From RGIG4140 sp045614025 (GTDB lineage: Bacteria; Pseudomonadota; Alphaproteobacteria; CAAHEQ01; UBA3637), in the NCBI GenBank assembly GCA_045614025.1, contig JAZLCE010000025.1, forward strand, positions 1 to 60,835: 60,835 nucleotides of DNA. The letters are read 5' to 3'. The translations under genes and the position numbers were made by a program. Below, piece after piece: positions 23,450-31,792 of the stretch; the stretch's first letter is position 1; every line of letters starts with the position of its first letter. The notes beneath the pieces are model-generated. The model was not told where the DNA came from. It saw only the letters and a program-made list of their open reading frames with translations, and did no database searches.

Positions 23450-24421
23450 TTAAGCAACACCCATTTGCAATAACAAATGCATTGTTAACAATCCCAGCGG
23501 TTTCATTTCTGCATCAACAACGAATAAATTGGTGATCATCTTTTCATTCATCAATCTTAAAACTTCAACGCACAACAAATCGCCAATAACCGTTTTAGGG
23601 TTTTTAGTCATAATATCCCCAGCGGTTTTATTGATCAAATCATTCCCCATGTGGCGACGCAAATCCCCATCTGTGATCATACCAACCAATGTGCCCTTTT
23701 CATCTGTTACACCTAAACAACCCCAGCTTTTTGCCGTCATAATCACAAGGGCTTCAGACATACACATTTGAAGTGGGACAAGAGGCATATCCTCCCCTTT
23801 CACCATCAAATCACGGGCTCTTAGCAACACATTTCCTAATTTTCCACCAGGATGGCGATCTCTAAACTCCTCGGCCGAAAATCCCTTTTGTTCAATTAAA
23901 GCAACAGCTAATGCATCTCCAAGTGCTAAAGTTGTTGTTGTTGAAGTTGTTGGGGCTAACCCAAGTGGACATGCTTCAGGAGCCGTTTTCTTATCTGGAA
24001 TCAAAAGAGTTAAATCCGCAGCTTTAGACATCGTGCTATCCATCACACTGGTAATAGCAATCATTGGAATGCCAAATCTTCTGGAATAAGAAATAATATC
24101 TGCCATTTCCTTGCTTTCCCCTGAATTTGAAATTGCAAGCAATAAATCATCTTTTGTTAACATCCCTAAATCACCATGACTGGCTTCCCCAGGGTGAACA
24201 AAAAATGCTGGCGTTCCCGTTGATGCCAATGTCGCTGCAATTTTTTGACCAATATGACCACTTTTGCCCATACCAGATATGATAATTCGACCTTTCACAG
24301 CCATCATTTTTTCAACTGCTTGAACAAACGCATCAGAAAATGATTGTTTTAAAACTTCTAATCCCTTGATTTCTTTATCAATCACCTGATGAGCACTTTG
24401 AATCAATTCTTCTTTTGTCAT
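23450..24421 (-). CDS. kdsD: Arabinose-5-phosphate isomerase (KdsD/KpsF)
   Basis: Converts ribulose 5-phosphate to arabinose 5-phosphate, precursor of Kdo in LPS. The N-terminal SIS domain (about 30-185) shows 'RIIISGMGKSGHIGQKIAATL' and 'ISNSGESKEM'. Two CBS domains follow (about 205-320). 'HPGEASHGDLGM' is typical of the KpsF/GutQ family. 323 residues. It lies directly upstream of lptCA, which supports the Kdo/LPS role rather than sugar catabolism. Confidence 0.95.
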   Translation of the reverse strand: MTKEELIQSAHQVIDKEIKGLEVLKQSFSDAFVQAVEKMMAVKGRIIISGMGKSGHIGQKIAATLASTGTPAFFVHPGEASHGDLGMLTKDDLLLAISNSGESKEMADIISYSRRFGIPMIAITSVMDSTMSKAADLTLLIPDKKTAPEACPLGLAPTTSTTTTLALGDALAVALIEQKGFSAEEFRDRHPGGKLGNVLLRARDLMVKGEDMPLVPLQMCMSEALVIMTAKSWGCLGVTDEKGTLVGMITDGDLRRHMGNDLINKTAGDIMTKNPKTVIGDLLCVEVLRLMNEKMITNLFVVDAEMKPLGLLTMHLLLQMGVA

Positions 24422-24433
24422 TTACCGCTCCTT

Positions 24434-25045
24434 TTAATGAGTAAAAACATCTGGTTCATCAAATGAAAGCAAATCAAGTTTTGCCCTTGTTCCTAAAAAT
24501 GAAAAACATTCCAAGGCCAATTCATAGCGCCCTTCCCTTTGAAGTAACCCATCTAATTTTTCTTTTAACTGATGCAAATAAAGAACATCATTTGCTGCAT
24601 AATTTTGTTGAGCCACTGAAAGCTCTTCGCATCCCCAATCAGATGTTTGTTGTTCTTTTTCCAACACCACATTTAATAAATCAAAACATAACGATTTTAA
24701 ACTATGAGAGGGGCTTGATGTTCTTGAAAGCTTAGAAGCAATCTTCGTGCAATAAATAGGATTAACTTCAACATTTAAATCATTTAAAATTTTTGCCACA
24801 TCAAAACGAGCAAAATGAAAAATTTTCAAAATATTTTTATCTGTTAACACTCTTTTTAAATTTGGGCAATCAATCCCTTTGACAATTTGAACCAAATAAG
24901 CATTCCCCAAACCATCAGAAAGCTGCACCAAACAAAGCCGATCACGCTTTAAATTTAACCCCATGGTTTCAGTATCAACTGCAACCATCTCTTTAAAAGA
25001 AATACTATCAGGCAAATCGCCTTTAAAAACAGATATTTGAGTCAT
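24434..25045 (-). CDS. rnd: Ribonuclease D, short form
   Basis: 3'-5' exoribonuclease of the DEDDy family, involved in RNA 3'-end trimming. 'VAVDTETMGL' supplies the first D/E, 'HFARFDVAKI' the second Asp, and 'YAANDVLYLHQLKEKL' the Tyr and last Asp. At 203 residues it lacks the C-terminal HRDC domains of E. coli RNase D, as is usual for the alphaproteobacterial short form. I chose the ATG at 25045 because TAGGA lies 6 bases upstream; the ATG at 25051 overlaps that site. First gene of the envelope operon. Confidence 0.92.
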   Translation of the reverse strand: MTQISVFKGDLPDSISFKEMVAVDTETMGLNLKRDRLCLVQLSDGLGNAYLVQIVKGIDCPNLKRVLTDKNILKIFHFARFDVAKILNDLNVEVNPIYCTKIASKLSRTSSPSHSLKSLCFDLLNVVLEKEQQTSDWGCEELSVAQQNYAANDVLYLHQLKEKLDGLLQREGRYELALECFSFLGTRAKLDLLSFDEPDVFTH

Positions 25046-25077
25046 ATACATCCTATTTATTATAATATTATCTAATC

Positions 25078-25106
25078 TTTATATATCATCCATTCATTAA
25101 AATCAA
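25078..25106 (-). promoter_or_regulatory. Promoter of the rnd-kdsD-lptCA-lptB operon
   Basis: Minus-strand -35 TTGATT (25101-25106), 17-base spacer, -10 TATAAA (25078-25083), about 33 bases before the rnd start codon. Confidence 0.6.
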
Positions 25107-25128
25107 CAAAAATTTTTTTATTTTATCC

Positions 25129-25157
25129 TTTACAATTACCCTTAATTAGATTAACAT
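25129..25157 (+). promoter_or_regulatory. Promoter of the arylsulfotransferase/sulfate operon
   Basis: Plus-strand TTTACA (25129-25134), 17-base spacer, TAACAT (25152-25157), about 22 bases before the ATG at 25180. It is divergent from the rnd promoter. No downstream terminator interrupts the genes up to about 30756. Confidence 0.55.
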
Positions 25158-25179
25158 TCTATGCAATTGGGAGCTGAAT

Positions 25180-25785
25180 ATGAAAAAATTTTTCACATAT
25201 TTTGTTTTTTTTATTCTTATTGCAACATTACCATTATTCTTTACTCAAGAAAAAAAAGAATTAATGGATTTGGCTGAAAAAGAAAAATTTGATCCATCAC
25301 TTTGCTTAAATGGATATGCAGGTTCTTGGAGCGGAGCTTGTATTTGTTTTGAAAATTACGAAGGCAGATATTGCAATAAAAAAATTAATTATGATTCACA
25401 TAAACAATCATCTAACATTTCAAAAACAACAAAAGACTTAACGAAAAGATTTTATAGCCCCATTACAATCAACAAAAAAGTTTTTGTTTTATCAACAGAG
25501 TTATTTTCGCATTCAAAAGCCAGTTCGTTTTGCACACAACTTGGAAAAAACTTTCGTTTAGCAACCAGAAAAGATTTTAACTGTTCAAAAACAGGGCTCG
25601 GCTGTTTGGATAATCAATTTTTTTATCCCATAAAAAAAGAATATGGGCATCGCGGTTTTTTCTGGCTTGAGGAAATTACAGGGACTGAAAAAGCTTATTA
25701 TGTTGACTTAAATGATGCAACAATTTATCACACAGATAAAAATAATTCCTCAACTGCGCAAAGTTTGTGTATTCAAGAAAGGTAA
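25180..25785 (+). CDS. Exported protein with EGF-like motif and lectin-like C-terminal domain
   Basis: 201 residues. An N-terminal hydrophobic segment (about 3-22, 'FFTYFVFFILIATLPLFF') exports or anchors it. Residues 42-65 form a Cys-rich module; 'CICFENYEGRYC' (54-65) fits the EGF signature C-x-C-x2-x-x2-G-x-x-C, although only four of the usual six cysteines are present. The C-terminal 100 residues have spaced Cys, 'FSHSKASSFCTQLGKNFRLAT', an 'FFWLEE' strand and a final 'SLCIQ', which recalls bacterial C-type-lectin-like/DUF1566 folds. A binding role at the envelope is likely but unproven. First gene of the operon; the sulfotransferase starts 2 bases after its stop. Confidence 0.7.
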   Translation: MKKFFTYFVFFILIATLPLFFTQEKKELMDLAEKEKFDPSLCLNGYAGSWSGACICFENYEGRYCNKKINYDSHKQSSNISKTTKDLTKRFYSPITINKKVFVLSTELFSHSKASSFCTQLGKNFRLATRKDFNCSKTGLGCLDNQFFYPIKKEYGHRGFFWLEEITGTEKAYYVDLNDATIYHTDKNNSSTAQSLCIQER

Positions 25786-25787
25786 TA

Positions 25788-27326
25788 ATGATGAAACGTT
25801 TTTTATTTTTTATGCTTTTATTTTCATCGCTAAATGCTTTTGCCGTTCAAAATGATAAAGAACGTTTAAATCAAATCAACGCTCAATATGAAGAAATGGC
25901 CTATTCGTTAGAAGAACCATTAATTATCACAAATCCTTTTGGAAGAAATGAACTATCTGCTTTATTAAAATTTTCAACAGAAGAAGAAACCTCCATTAAA
26001 TTATCCTTATTAAAAAAAGATGGGACTTCCTCAATTACCCATTCTTTTAATGACTTTAAAACAGAACACTCTTTGCCCATTTTAGGCTTATATGCCAATG
26101 CAATGAATAAAATTAAAATTGAAGCAACCAATAAAAATAAAGAAAAACAAACTCAAATTATAACCATTCAAACACCAAAAGTAACCAAAAGAGCTCTTTA
26201 TATTGTTAAAGAGAAAAACGATACTCAAAATATTTTTCATTACATTCATGATGGCATTGTTTTTGATGAAGATGGGCATATCCGTATGAGTTTTAAAAGC
26301 GATTTTGAAATGCTTTATTATATAAATGGTGAACTTATAGCGGAAGATAGAAATTTAGGGCTGATCCGTTATGATTTATTAGGACAAAAAAAGCAAACAT
26401 ATTCCTACCCTGAAAATTTTGTTTCCTTTACTCATGGTTTAACACAAAAACCAAATAAAAACTTTTTAGTTATTGGTTCCTTTACTAATCAAAAAGCCTT
26501 ATTTAATCAAAAAGAGGCTCAAACACAACGCGAATTTATTATCGAAATTGATTATCATACGGGAAAAACCGTTAATGTGATTGATTTAGCCGAAATTTTA
26601 AATCCAGATCGCTCTGTTATCATTAAATCAGATACGCAAAATTACGGCCTTAATAATTGGTGCCATATCAATTCTGTTGCCTATGATGCATCAGATAATG
26701 GTATTTTAATATCTTGCCGACATGCTGGCCTTGCCAAAATTCATGAAACAACAAAAGAACCTATTTTTATTTTATCTGCCCATAAAGGATTTGAAAAATC
26801 AGGAAGAAATGGTCAAGGTCCGTCATTAGAAGATAAATTATTAACAGCTTTAGATTCAAAAGGACACCCCCTCTCTTTAAAACATCAAGAAGGCTCCATA
26901 AAATCAAATGATTTCAAATGGCCAACAAAAACTCATGATGGAAAAATAACAAAAGAAGGATATATCAGTGTATTTGATAACTCTGGTTCCGTTTATGATA
27001 AAAATTTGGTCACAACACCTCACTCAAATGCTCAAGTTTATAAAATTGATTCCCAAAAGAAAACAATTCAAACTATTTGGTTTATGCCATTGCCGTTTTA
27101 TTCTGCATCTGGCAGCAGCGTTATATATAATACAGATACAAATAACGTAAGTGTTTATGCCAGCGTTGTTCTTGATAATGAACAAATTGGTTGGGGAACT
27201 GGGCGCTTACTTCGATTTGATTTAAAAACAAAAGAAAAACTCTTTGATGCTGTTATTTATCGTGGAGGCGAAACATATTTTTATGGCATTCAAGATTTTT
27301 CATTTTATCCGAAAGAAGAAAAATAA
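25788..27326 (+). CDS. Arylsulfate sulfotransferase (PAPS-independent, AssT-like)
   Basis: Predicted periplasmic enzyme that moves a sulfate from one phenolic sulfate ester to another phenol without PAPS. A signal peptide (about 1-20, ending 'LNAFA') is followed by an N-terminal beta domain (to about 130) and a beta-propeller. H293 in 'NWCHINSVAYDAS' and R311 in 'ISCRHAG' are 18 apart, the spacing of H356 and R374 in E. coli AssT. H216 ('FTHGLTQ') and H383 ('THDGK') are candidates for the other active-site histidines. 512 residues. I chose the ATG at 25788 for its AAGG site. No dsbL/dsbI partner is present, unlike enterobacterial assT operons. It overlaps tauE by one base. Confidence 0.85.
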   Translation: MMKRFLFFMLLFSSLNAFAVQNDKERLNQINAQYEEMAYSLEEPLIITNPFGRNELSALLKFSTEEETSIKLSLLKKDGTSSITHSFNDFKTEHSLPILGLYANAMNKIKIEATNKNKEKQTQIITIQTPKVTKRALYIVKEKNDTQNIFHYIHDGIVFDEDGHIRMSFKSDFEMLYYINGELIAEDRNLGLIRYDLLGQKKQTYSYPENFVSFTHGLTQKPNKNFLVIGSFTNQKALFNQKEAQTQREFIIEIDYHTGKTVNVIDLAEILNPDRSVIIKSDTQNYGLNNWCHINSVAYDASDNGILISCRHAGLAKIHETTKEPIFILSAHKGFEKSGRNGQGPSLEDKLLTALDSKGHPLSLKHQEGSIKSNDFKWPTKTHDGKITKEGYISVFDNSGSVYDKNLVTTPHSNAQVYKIDSQKKTIQTIWFMPLPFYSASGSSVIYNTDTNNVSVYASVVLDNEQIGWGTGRLLRFDLKTKEKLFDAVIYRGGETYFYGIQDFSFYPKEEK

Positions 27327-28066
27327 TGGAAGAGTTTCTTAGTTTTATTCTTATTGGTTTTTGCGCAAATTTAATTGATGGCTGTATTGGCATGGCATAT
27401 GGCACTATTGTCGCCTCTATTTTAGGTGTTATGGGCATCCCAGCCCTTCAAATCAGTGCAAGCATTCACTTTTCTGAAATTTTCACAACAGCGGCCTCTG
27501 CTCTTTCCCACTTAAAGATCAAAAACATTGACTTTAAGCTTTTAAAAAAGATTGTTTTTTCAGGCATAATTGGTGGCCTTATGGGAGCTATTTGCTTATC
27601 TTTTGTTAAACAAGATTTCATTCAACCCGTTATCACGATTTATTTAATTATAATTGGTTTTTCATTGATGAGAAAAGCCCTTAATAATTTTAAACACAAA
27701 AAAAGAATCAAATGGCTAACATCTATTGGATTTTTAGGTGGTTTTTGCGATGCTCTTTGTGGTGGCGGATGGGGACCAATTGTCAATGGCTCACTTATCG
27801 GCCAATCAAAAAAGATCACTAAAACAATTGGAACTGTTAATAGTGCAGAATTTTTTGTTACTTTAACTCAATCTGTTGTCTTTTTTTCAGTTATTGGATT
27901 TAAATCTTTAAGCATTGTAACGGGGCTTATCCTTGGTGGTATTTTAGCTGCCCCCCTTGCTGTTTTTATCATTCAAAAGATTAATCCCAGAGTTTTATGT
28001 TTCCTAATTGGAATTATCATTTTTATATCAAATGTTTTCATGTTTATTAAATTTATACGAGGTTAA
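27326..28066 (+). CDS. Sulfite exporter TauE/SafE family protein
   Basis: Polytopic membrane protein of 246 residues with about 8 hydrophobic segments. The two internal repeats of the family are visible: 'GFCANLIDGCIGMAYGTIVAS' near the N-terminus and 'GGFCDALCGGGWGPIVNGSLIG' in the middle. Members move sulfur compounds such as sulfite, sulfoacetate or thiosulfate, though direction and substrate vary. Its place between an arylsulfotransferase and sulfate adenylyltransferase suggests it carries sulfate, sulfite or a sulfonated compound. The ATG overlaps the previous stop (TAATG). Confidence 0.88.
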   Translation: MEEFLSFILIGFCANLIDGCIGMAYGTIVASILGVMGIPALQISASIHFSEIFTTAASALSHLKIKNIDFKLLKKIVFSGIIGGLMGAICLSFVKQDFIQPVITIYLIIIGFSLMRKALNNFKHKKRIKWLTSIGFLGGFCDALCGGGWGPIVNGSLIGQSKKITKTIGTVNSAEFFVTLTQSVVFFSVIGFKSLSIVTGLILGGILAAPLAVFIIQKINPRVLCFLIGIIIFISNVFMFIKFIRG

Positions 28067-28070
28067 AAAT

Positions 28071-28928
28071 ATGCAACACCTAAAGATACTAGAAGCCGAA
28101 GCAATCGATTTAATCCGAGATGTTTGTTTTTCAAATGATTTTGAAAAAATCGTTGTTTTTTACAGCATCGGGAAAGATTCTTCTTGTCTTTTACATTTAT
28201 TTAAAAAAGCTTTTCATCCTTTACCCATCCCTGTAACATTTATGCATATCGACACTGGCTGGAAATTTAAGGAAATGTATGATTTTAGAGATAAAATCCA
28301 AAATGATATTAAATTGATTGTTTATAAAAACCCTGAAAATTTAAATCCATTTACTGATGGCTCTCGATATACAGATGTTATGAAAACAGAAGCATTAAAA
28401 AAAGCTTTGGATTTATATGATTTCAAAATCGCATTTGGTGGTTCAAGAAGAGATGAAGAAAAATCAAGAGCAAAAGAAAGGATGGTATCTGTTAGAAATC
28501 AATATCATAAATGGGAACCAAGAAATCAAAATCCAGAAATTTCCCCTCTTTATAATACCTTTTATTCAAACACAACTTCTTTAAGGGTTTTTCCTCTTTC
28601 AAATTGGACAGAACTCGATATTTGGGAATATATCAAACAAGAAAATATTGACATTGTTCCTCTTTATTTTGCAAAAGAACGCCATGTAAAGAAATTATCT
28701 TCAGGCATGCTCATTGCCACTCAAGATGAAACTGGCGAATTAAAGAAAGTTCGTTTTCGCACATTGGGATGTTATCCTTTAACGGGTGCTGTTGAATCAG
28801 AAGCAACAACGCTTGATGAAATTATTGATGAAATTAAAAAATCGCAATATACAGAAAGAATTACCAGGATCATTGATTATGATACAGAAGGATCAATGGA
28901 AAAGAAAAAGAAGGAAGGCTACTTTTAA
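28071..28928 (+). CDS. cysD: Sulfate adenylyltransferase subunit 2
   Basis: Catalytic subunit of ATP sulfurylase: sulfate + ATP gives adenosine 5'-phosphosulfate. The PP-loop is 'FYSIGKDSSCLLHLF' near residue 26, and 'MHIDTGWKFKEMYDFRD', 'GGSRRDEEKSRAKERM' and 'PLSNWTELDIWEYI' are CysD blocks. 285 residues. I chose the ATG at 28071, which has a GAGG site; the longer frame from 28008 runs back into tauE. It overlaps cysN by one base (TAATG), as needed for equimolar CysDN. No cysC, cysH or cysI is in the window. Confidence 0.95.
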   Translation: MQHLKILEAEAIDLIRDVCFSNDFEKIVVFYSIGKDSSCLLHLFKKAFHPLPIPVTFMHIDTGWKFKEMYDFRDKIQNDIKLIVYKNPENLNPFTDGSRYTDVMKTEALKKALDLYDFKIAFGGSRRDEEKSRAKERMVSVRNQYHKWEPRNQNPEISPLYNTFYSNTTSLRVFPLSNWTELDIWEYIKQENIDIVPLYFAKERHVKKLSSGMLIATQDETGELKKVRFRTLGCYPLTGAVESEATTLDEIIDEIKKSQYTERITRIIDYDTEGSMEKKKKEGYF

Positions 28929-30313
28929 TGAAACATTTATTTAAATTTATCTGCTGTGGAAATGTTGATGACGGAAAGTCAACTTTAATCGGTCGATTAC
29001 TCTTGGATACAAATAACGTTAAAAAAGACCAAATTGAAGATGCTTTAAGAGCCTCACATAAAAATGGCGCCATTCATTTAGAACCAGCCATGCTTTTAGA
29101 TGGTCTTTTAGATGAAAGAGAACAGCAAATCACCATTGATGTTGCGCACAGATATTTTGATTATAATGACATCAGATTCCATATTTTGGATTGCCCAGGT
29201 CATGAACAATATACCAAAAATATGGCTATTGCGGCTGCAGAAGCTAATACTGCTATTATTGTTGTTGACACAACGAAAGGAATAAAACCTCAAACGTTAA
29301 AACATATTGAGATATGTGATTTATTTCAATTAAAAAATATTTTGATTTGCTTAACCAAAACTGATTTATTACCTGAAAACAAAAAAGAAACAATTATTAA
29401 TTTAATTAAAACAGATCTGATAAGTATTTTAAATCAATATAGTTTTTCGTATAATATTATTCCTGTTAGCGCTATAACGGGTGAAAACACTGATAAAGTA
29501 ATCAACTTTTTATATGAACAAGCTCTAGCGCATGCAAATATCAAGCAAGATAAAATTACCGCGCATATTTTAACAAGCAAACTTTTCAAAATTAAACGAT
29601 ATTATTATCCGGCTAGCGCATATAAAAATCTCTTAAAAAGAGATATGCAACTAACTGTTTTACCGCAAAATCATATCGTTACCATCACAAATGTTTTTGA
29701 AAATGGTACTTTTAATATTGCGGAAAATATTGATATTTCAAAAGGCGATTGCTTAACAAATACGCATGTTTTTGTTTCAAATAAAATTAAGCATAAAACC
29801 ATTTGGTTTGATCACCCAACCCCTTCCATGATTTTTAAACATGGCACAAATATCAGAAAAGTTGTTTCTTTAACACCAGAATTATTGGAACTCAATGATG
29901 TGATTATTTTTAATAACATTGATGAAATTAAAACAAACGGATTTGGTATTTTTATTGATGAAGCCTCTAAAAAAACACTTGGGTGTGCCGTTTTTATGAA
30001 TAATAAACAAGATAACTCTTCGCAACAAGAAAATAAAACTTATATTTTTATTGGAACTGGAATCCAAAAAACATTAAAAGTAAAACAAGAACAAGCAAAA
30101 TTTTTTCCAACTCCTATTCTTATTGATGAAGAAAAAATTAAAGAGATATTTTTTAAAAATACTGTTGTTGATCCAATTATTCTTCAACAAAAAGGTTTAG
30201 AATTAGCAAATTATCTTAACCAAAATGGTCAAAATGTATTTTACCTAACCCAAGAATTAATTGTTCCTCTTAATTCTAATGCTGTTTTAATTCACACAGG
30301 AGATGTCAAATGA
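28928..30313 (+). CDS. cysN: Sulfate adenylyltransferase subunit 1 (GTPase)
   Basis: EF-Tu-like GTPase that drives APS synthesis by CysD. G1 'GNVDDGKST' (about 11-19), 'DVAHRYF' as the switch region, G3 'DCPGHEQYTKNMA' and G4 'LTKTD'. The usual G4 is NKxD; here Thr replaces Asn, so guanine specificity could be altered or relaxed. 461 residues, without the C-terminal APS kinase (CysC) fusion seen in CysNC. Overlaps the next gene by 4 bases (ATGA). With CysD it forms a complete heterodimer. Confidence 0.94.
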   Translation: MKHLFKFICCGNVDDGKSTLIGRLLLDTNNVKKDQIEDALRASHKNGAIHLEPAMLLDGLLDEREQQITIDVAHRYFDYNDIRFHILDCPGHEQYTKNMAIAAAEANTAIIVVDTTKGIKPQTLKHIEICDLFQLKNILICLTKTDLLPENKKETIINLIKTDLISILNQYSFSYNIIPVSAITGENTDKVINFLYEQALAHANIKQDKITAHILTSKLFKIKRYYYPASAYKNLLKRDMQLTVLPQNHIVTITNVFENGTFNIAENIDISKGDCLTNTHVFVSNKIKHKTIWFDHPTPSMIFKHGTNIRKVVSLTPELLELNDVIIFNNIDEIKTNGFGIFIDEASKKTLGCAVFMNNKQDNSSQQENKTYIFIGTGIQKTLKVKQEQAKFFPTPILIDEEKIKEIFFKNTVVDPIILQQKGLELANYLNQNGQNVFYLTQELIVPLNSNAVLIHTGDVK

Positions 30314-30756
30314 AAAAATTTTTATTCCTTTTAAGTTTTTATATGATCCCTTCCCTTGCTTTTTGTGATTGGCATGTTACAAGAGGTGATTTTGAAGCAA
30401 AAGATCTTTTTTCTGCCTCACAAACCTATGAGTTATATACTGGAGATAGTGTTGTTGAAGAACGCGAAAAAAAACCTCAAACTGGATTTAAATTTATTTT
30501 AGTTCAAATCCAAGCAAAAAATGAAGATAAATCTGCCGATCCATTCAAATCAAAAGAAATTTTATTAAAATCAGGAAACAACACCTATTCTCGGTTAAAA
30601 GATGATAAATTTCTTTTAGAATATAATATTAAACCGTTCACACAATTAACTTTAAAAAAAGGCACTCATCAAGGAACATTAATTTTTGAAGTTCCACAAG
30701 ATATGGATTTAACTGATTTAAAATTAATTTATAATTCAAAAGAAATTCAACAATAA
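30310..30756 (+). CDS. Secreted DUF4352-like protein
   Basis: 148 residues with a clear signal peptide ('FLFLLSFYMIPSLAFC', cleavage near residue 18-19). The mature part looks like an immunoglobulin-type beta sandwich: 'TGFKFILVQIQAKNEDKS' is the typical long-strand start, and 'LTLKKGTHQGTLIFEVPQ' the typical end, of DUF4352/telomere-factor-2-like extracytoplasmic domains. Function unknown. The cysteine at the cleavage region lacks a convincing lipobox. It overlaps cysN by 4 bases with an AGGAG site, so it is part of the sulfate operon. Confidence 0.65.
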   Translation: MKKFLFLLSFYMIPSLAFCDWHVTRGDFEAKDLFSASQTYELYTGDSVVEEREKKPQTGFKFILVQIQAKNEDKSADPFKSKEILLKSGNNTYSRLKDDKFLLEYNIKPFTQLTLKKGTHQGTLIFEVPQDMDLTDLKLIYNSKEIQQ

Positions 30757-30768
30757 AGGCACATCAGT

Positions 30769-31715
30769 ATGAAAAAGATTATTTTTTCAATTTTTCTTTG
30801 TTTTTCAATGCCCCCCCCTACACACATTGATGTATCAGCCAAAGAAGTAGAATAACTTATTTTTCATACTGATAATAAATAAGAAATATTAAGGGTCAAC
30901 TCTCAAGAGTTGATCCCTCCTTTTCATCCAGATATTCAAAACTATCACCTTAATCATTTAACCGCTTTAAACGAAAATATCATTTCTTTAGGAAATCAAA
31001 CAAAAAGTTTTAAACTTAAGCAAATTGATCGCTTTAAAGTCTTAGAAGTTTTTATTAATAACAAAAAATATCGTTTGCACCTTTATCCCGAAGAAATGGC
31101 TTATCAAATTTTAAACCAATTAACAAATCAAAAACCAGAACCCAGCTATTTTTTAACAGCACCATTCGAAGGTTCATGCAAAAAAGGATCGTTTGCTTAT
31201 CTATTTAATGAAAAGGGCAATTTACTTTATTACCAAAAAGCCCCTCAAAATAAATGTTTTTCAGATTTTAAACAACATAAACTCCTAAACGGCAATATTT
31301 TATATTCTGTTATGCAACAAGAAGCCCCTATGCCTCCTCATTCTTATTGGAGTGGATCTCTTCTTGTTTTAGATAAAAATTTTAATCAAATAAATAAAAA
31401 AAACACCCCTCTTTATTTTTTGCTAAAAAAATTATTCAAGAACCCAAAACACTTTAAGGCTTTTCAAGAATCCTTAAATTTAAACTAGATGAAAAAAACA
31501 AAAAAATTCTTTCCCTTATAAAAATAAATCTTGATTTTCAAACAGATAGTTTAGGCTCTGTCTATGAAACTGAAAAAAATAACTTTATAATTAGTGCAGA
31601 AAGACAGAAAAAAATTCAAAAAATGAGCCTTGAAAACAAAAAAGAAAACTCTCTTTATGAAATAGAGTTTTCTATTCCAACCTATCGAGCATATGAAGTA
31701 AAAAGCCCTTATTAG
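30769..31715 (+). pseudogene. Decayed second arylsulfotransferase-like gene
   Basis: Remains of an exported arylsulfotransferase-like protein. A start at 30769 gives a signal peptide ('MKKIIFSIFLCFSM') that hits a stop after 28 codons. A second frame (about 30910-31488) contains the propeller-like 'FAYLFNEKGNLLYYQ', 'LLNGNILYSVMQQE' and 'GSLLVLDKNFNQI'. Near 31465 the frame shifts to 'RILKFKLDEKNKKILSL' and runs to a TAG at 31713-31715 through 'SLGSVYETEKNNFIIS' and 'YRAYEVKSPY', close to the usual 'YRAYRV' end of the family. At least one stop/indel and one frameshift are needed. It is just downstream of the sulfate operon and is of a different subtype from the intact gene at 25788. Confidence 0.7.
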
Positions 31716-31732
31716 CATTTTATAAAAAAATA

Positions 31733-31761
31733 TTTACAAAACTCTATTTTTATGATATAAT
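31733..31761 (+). promoter_or_regulatory. Promoter of the gene at 31793
   Basis: TTTACA (31733-31738), 17-base spacer, TATAAT (31756-31761), followed by a GAGGAG ribosome-binding site (31781-31786) and ATG at 31793. Confidence 0.75.
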
Positions 31762-31792
31762 TGCCAAAATTTTAAATAAAGAGGAGCTTTTT

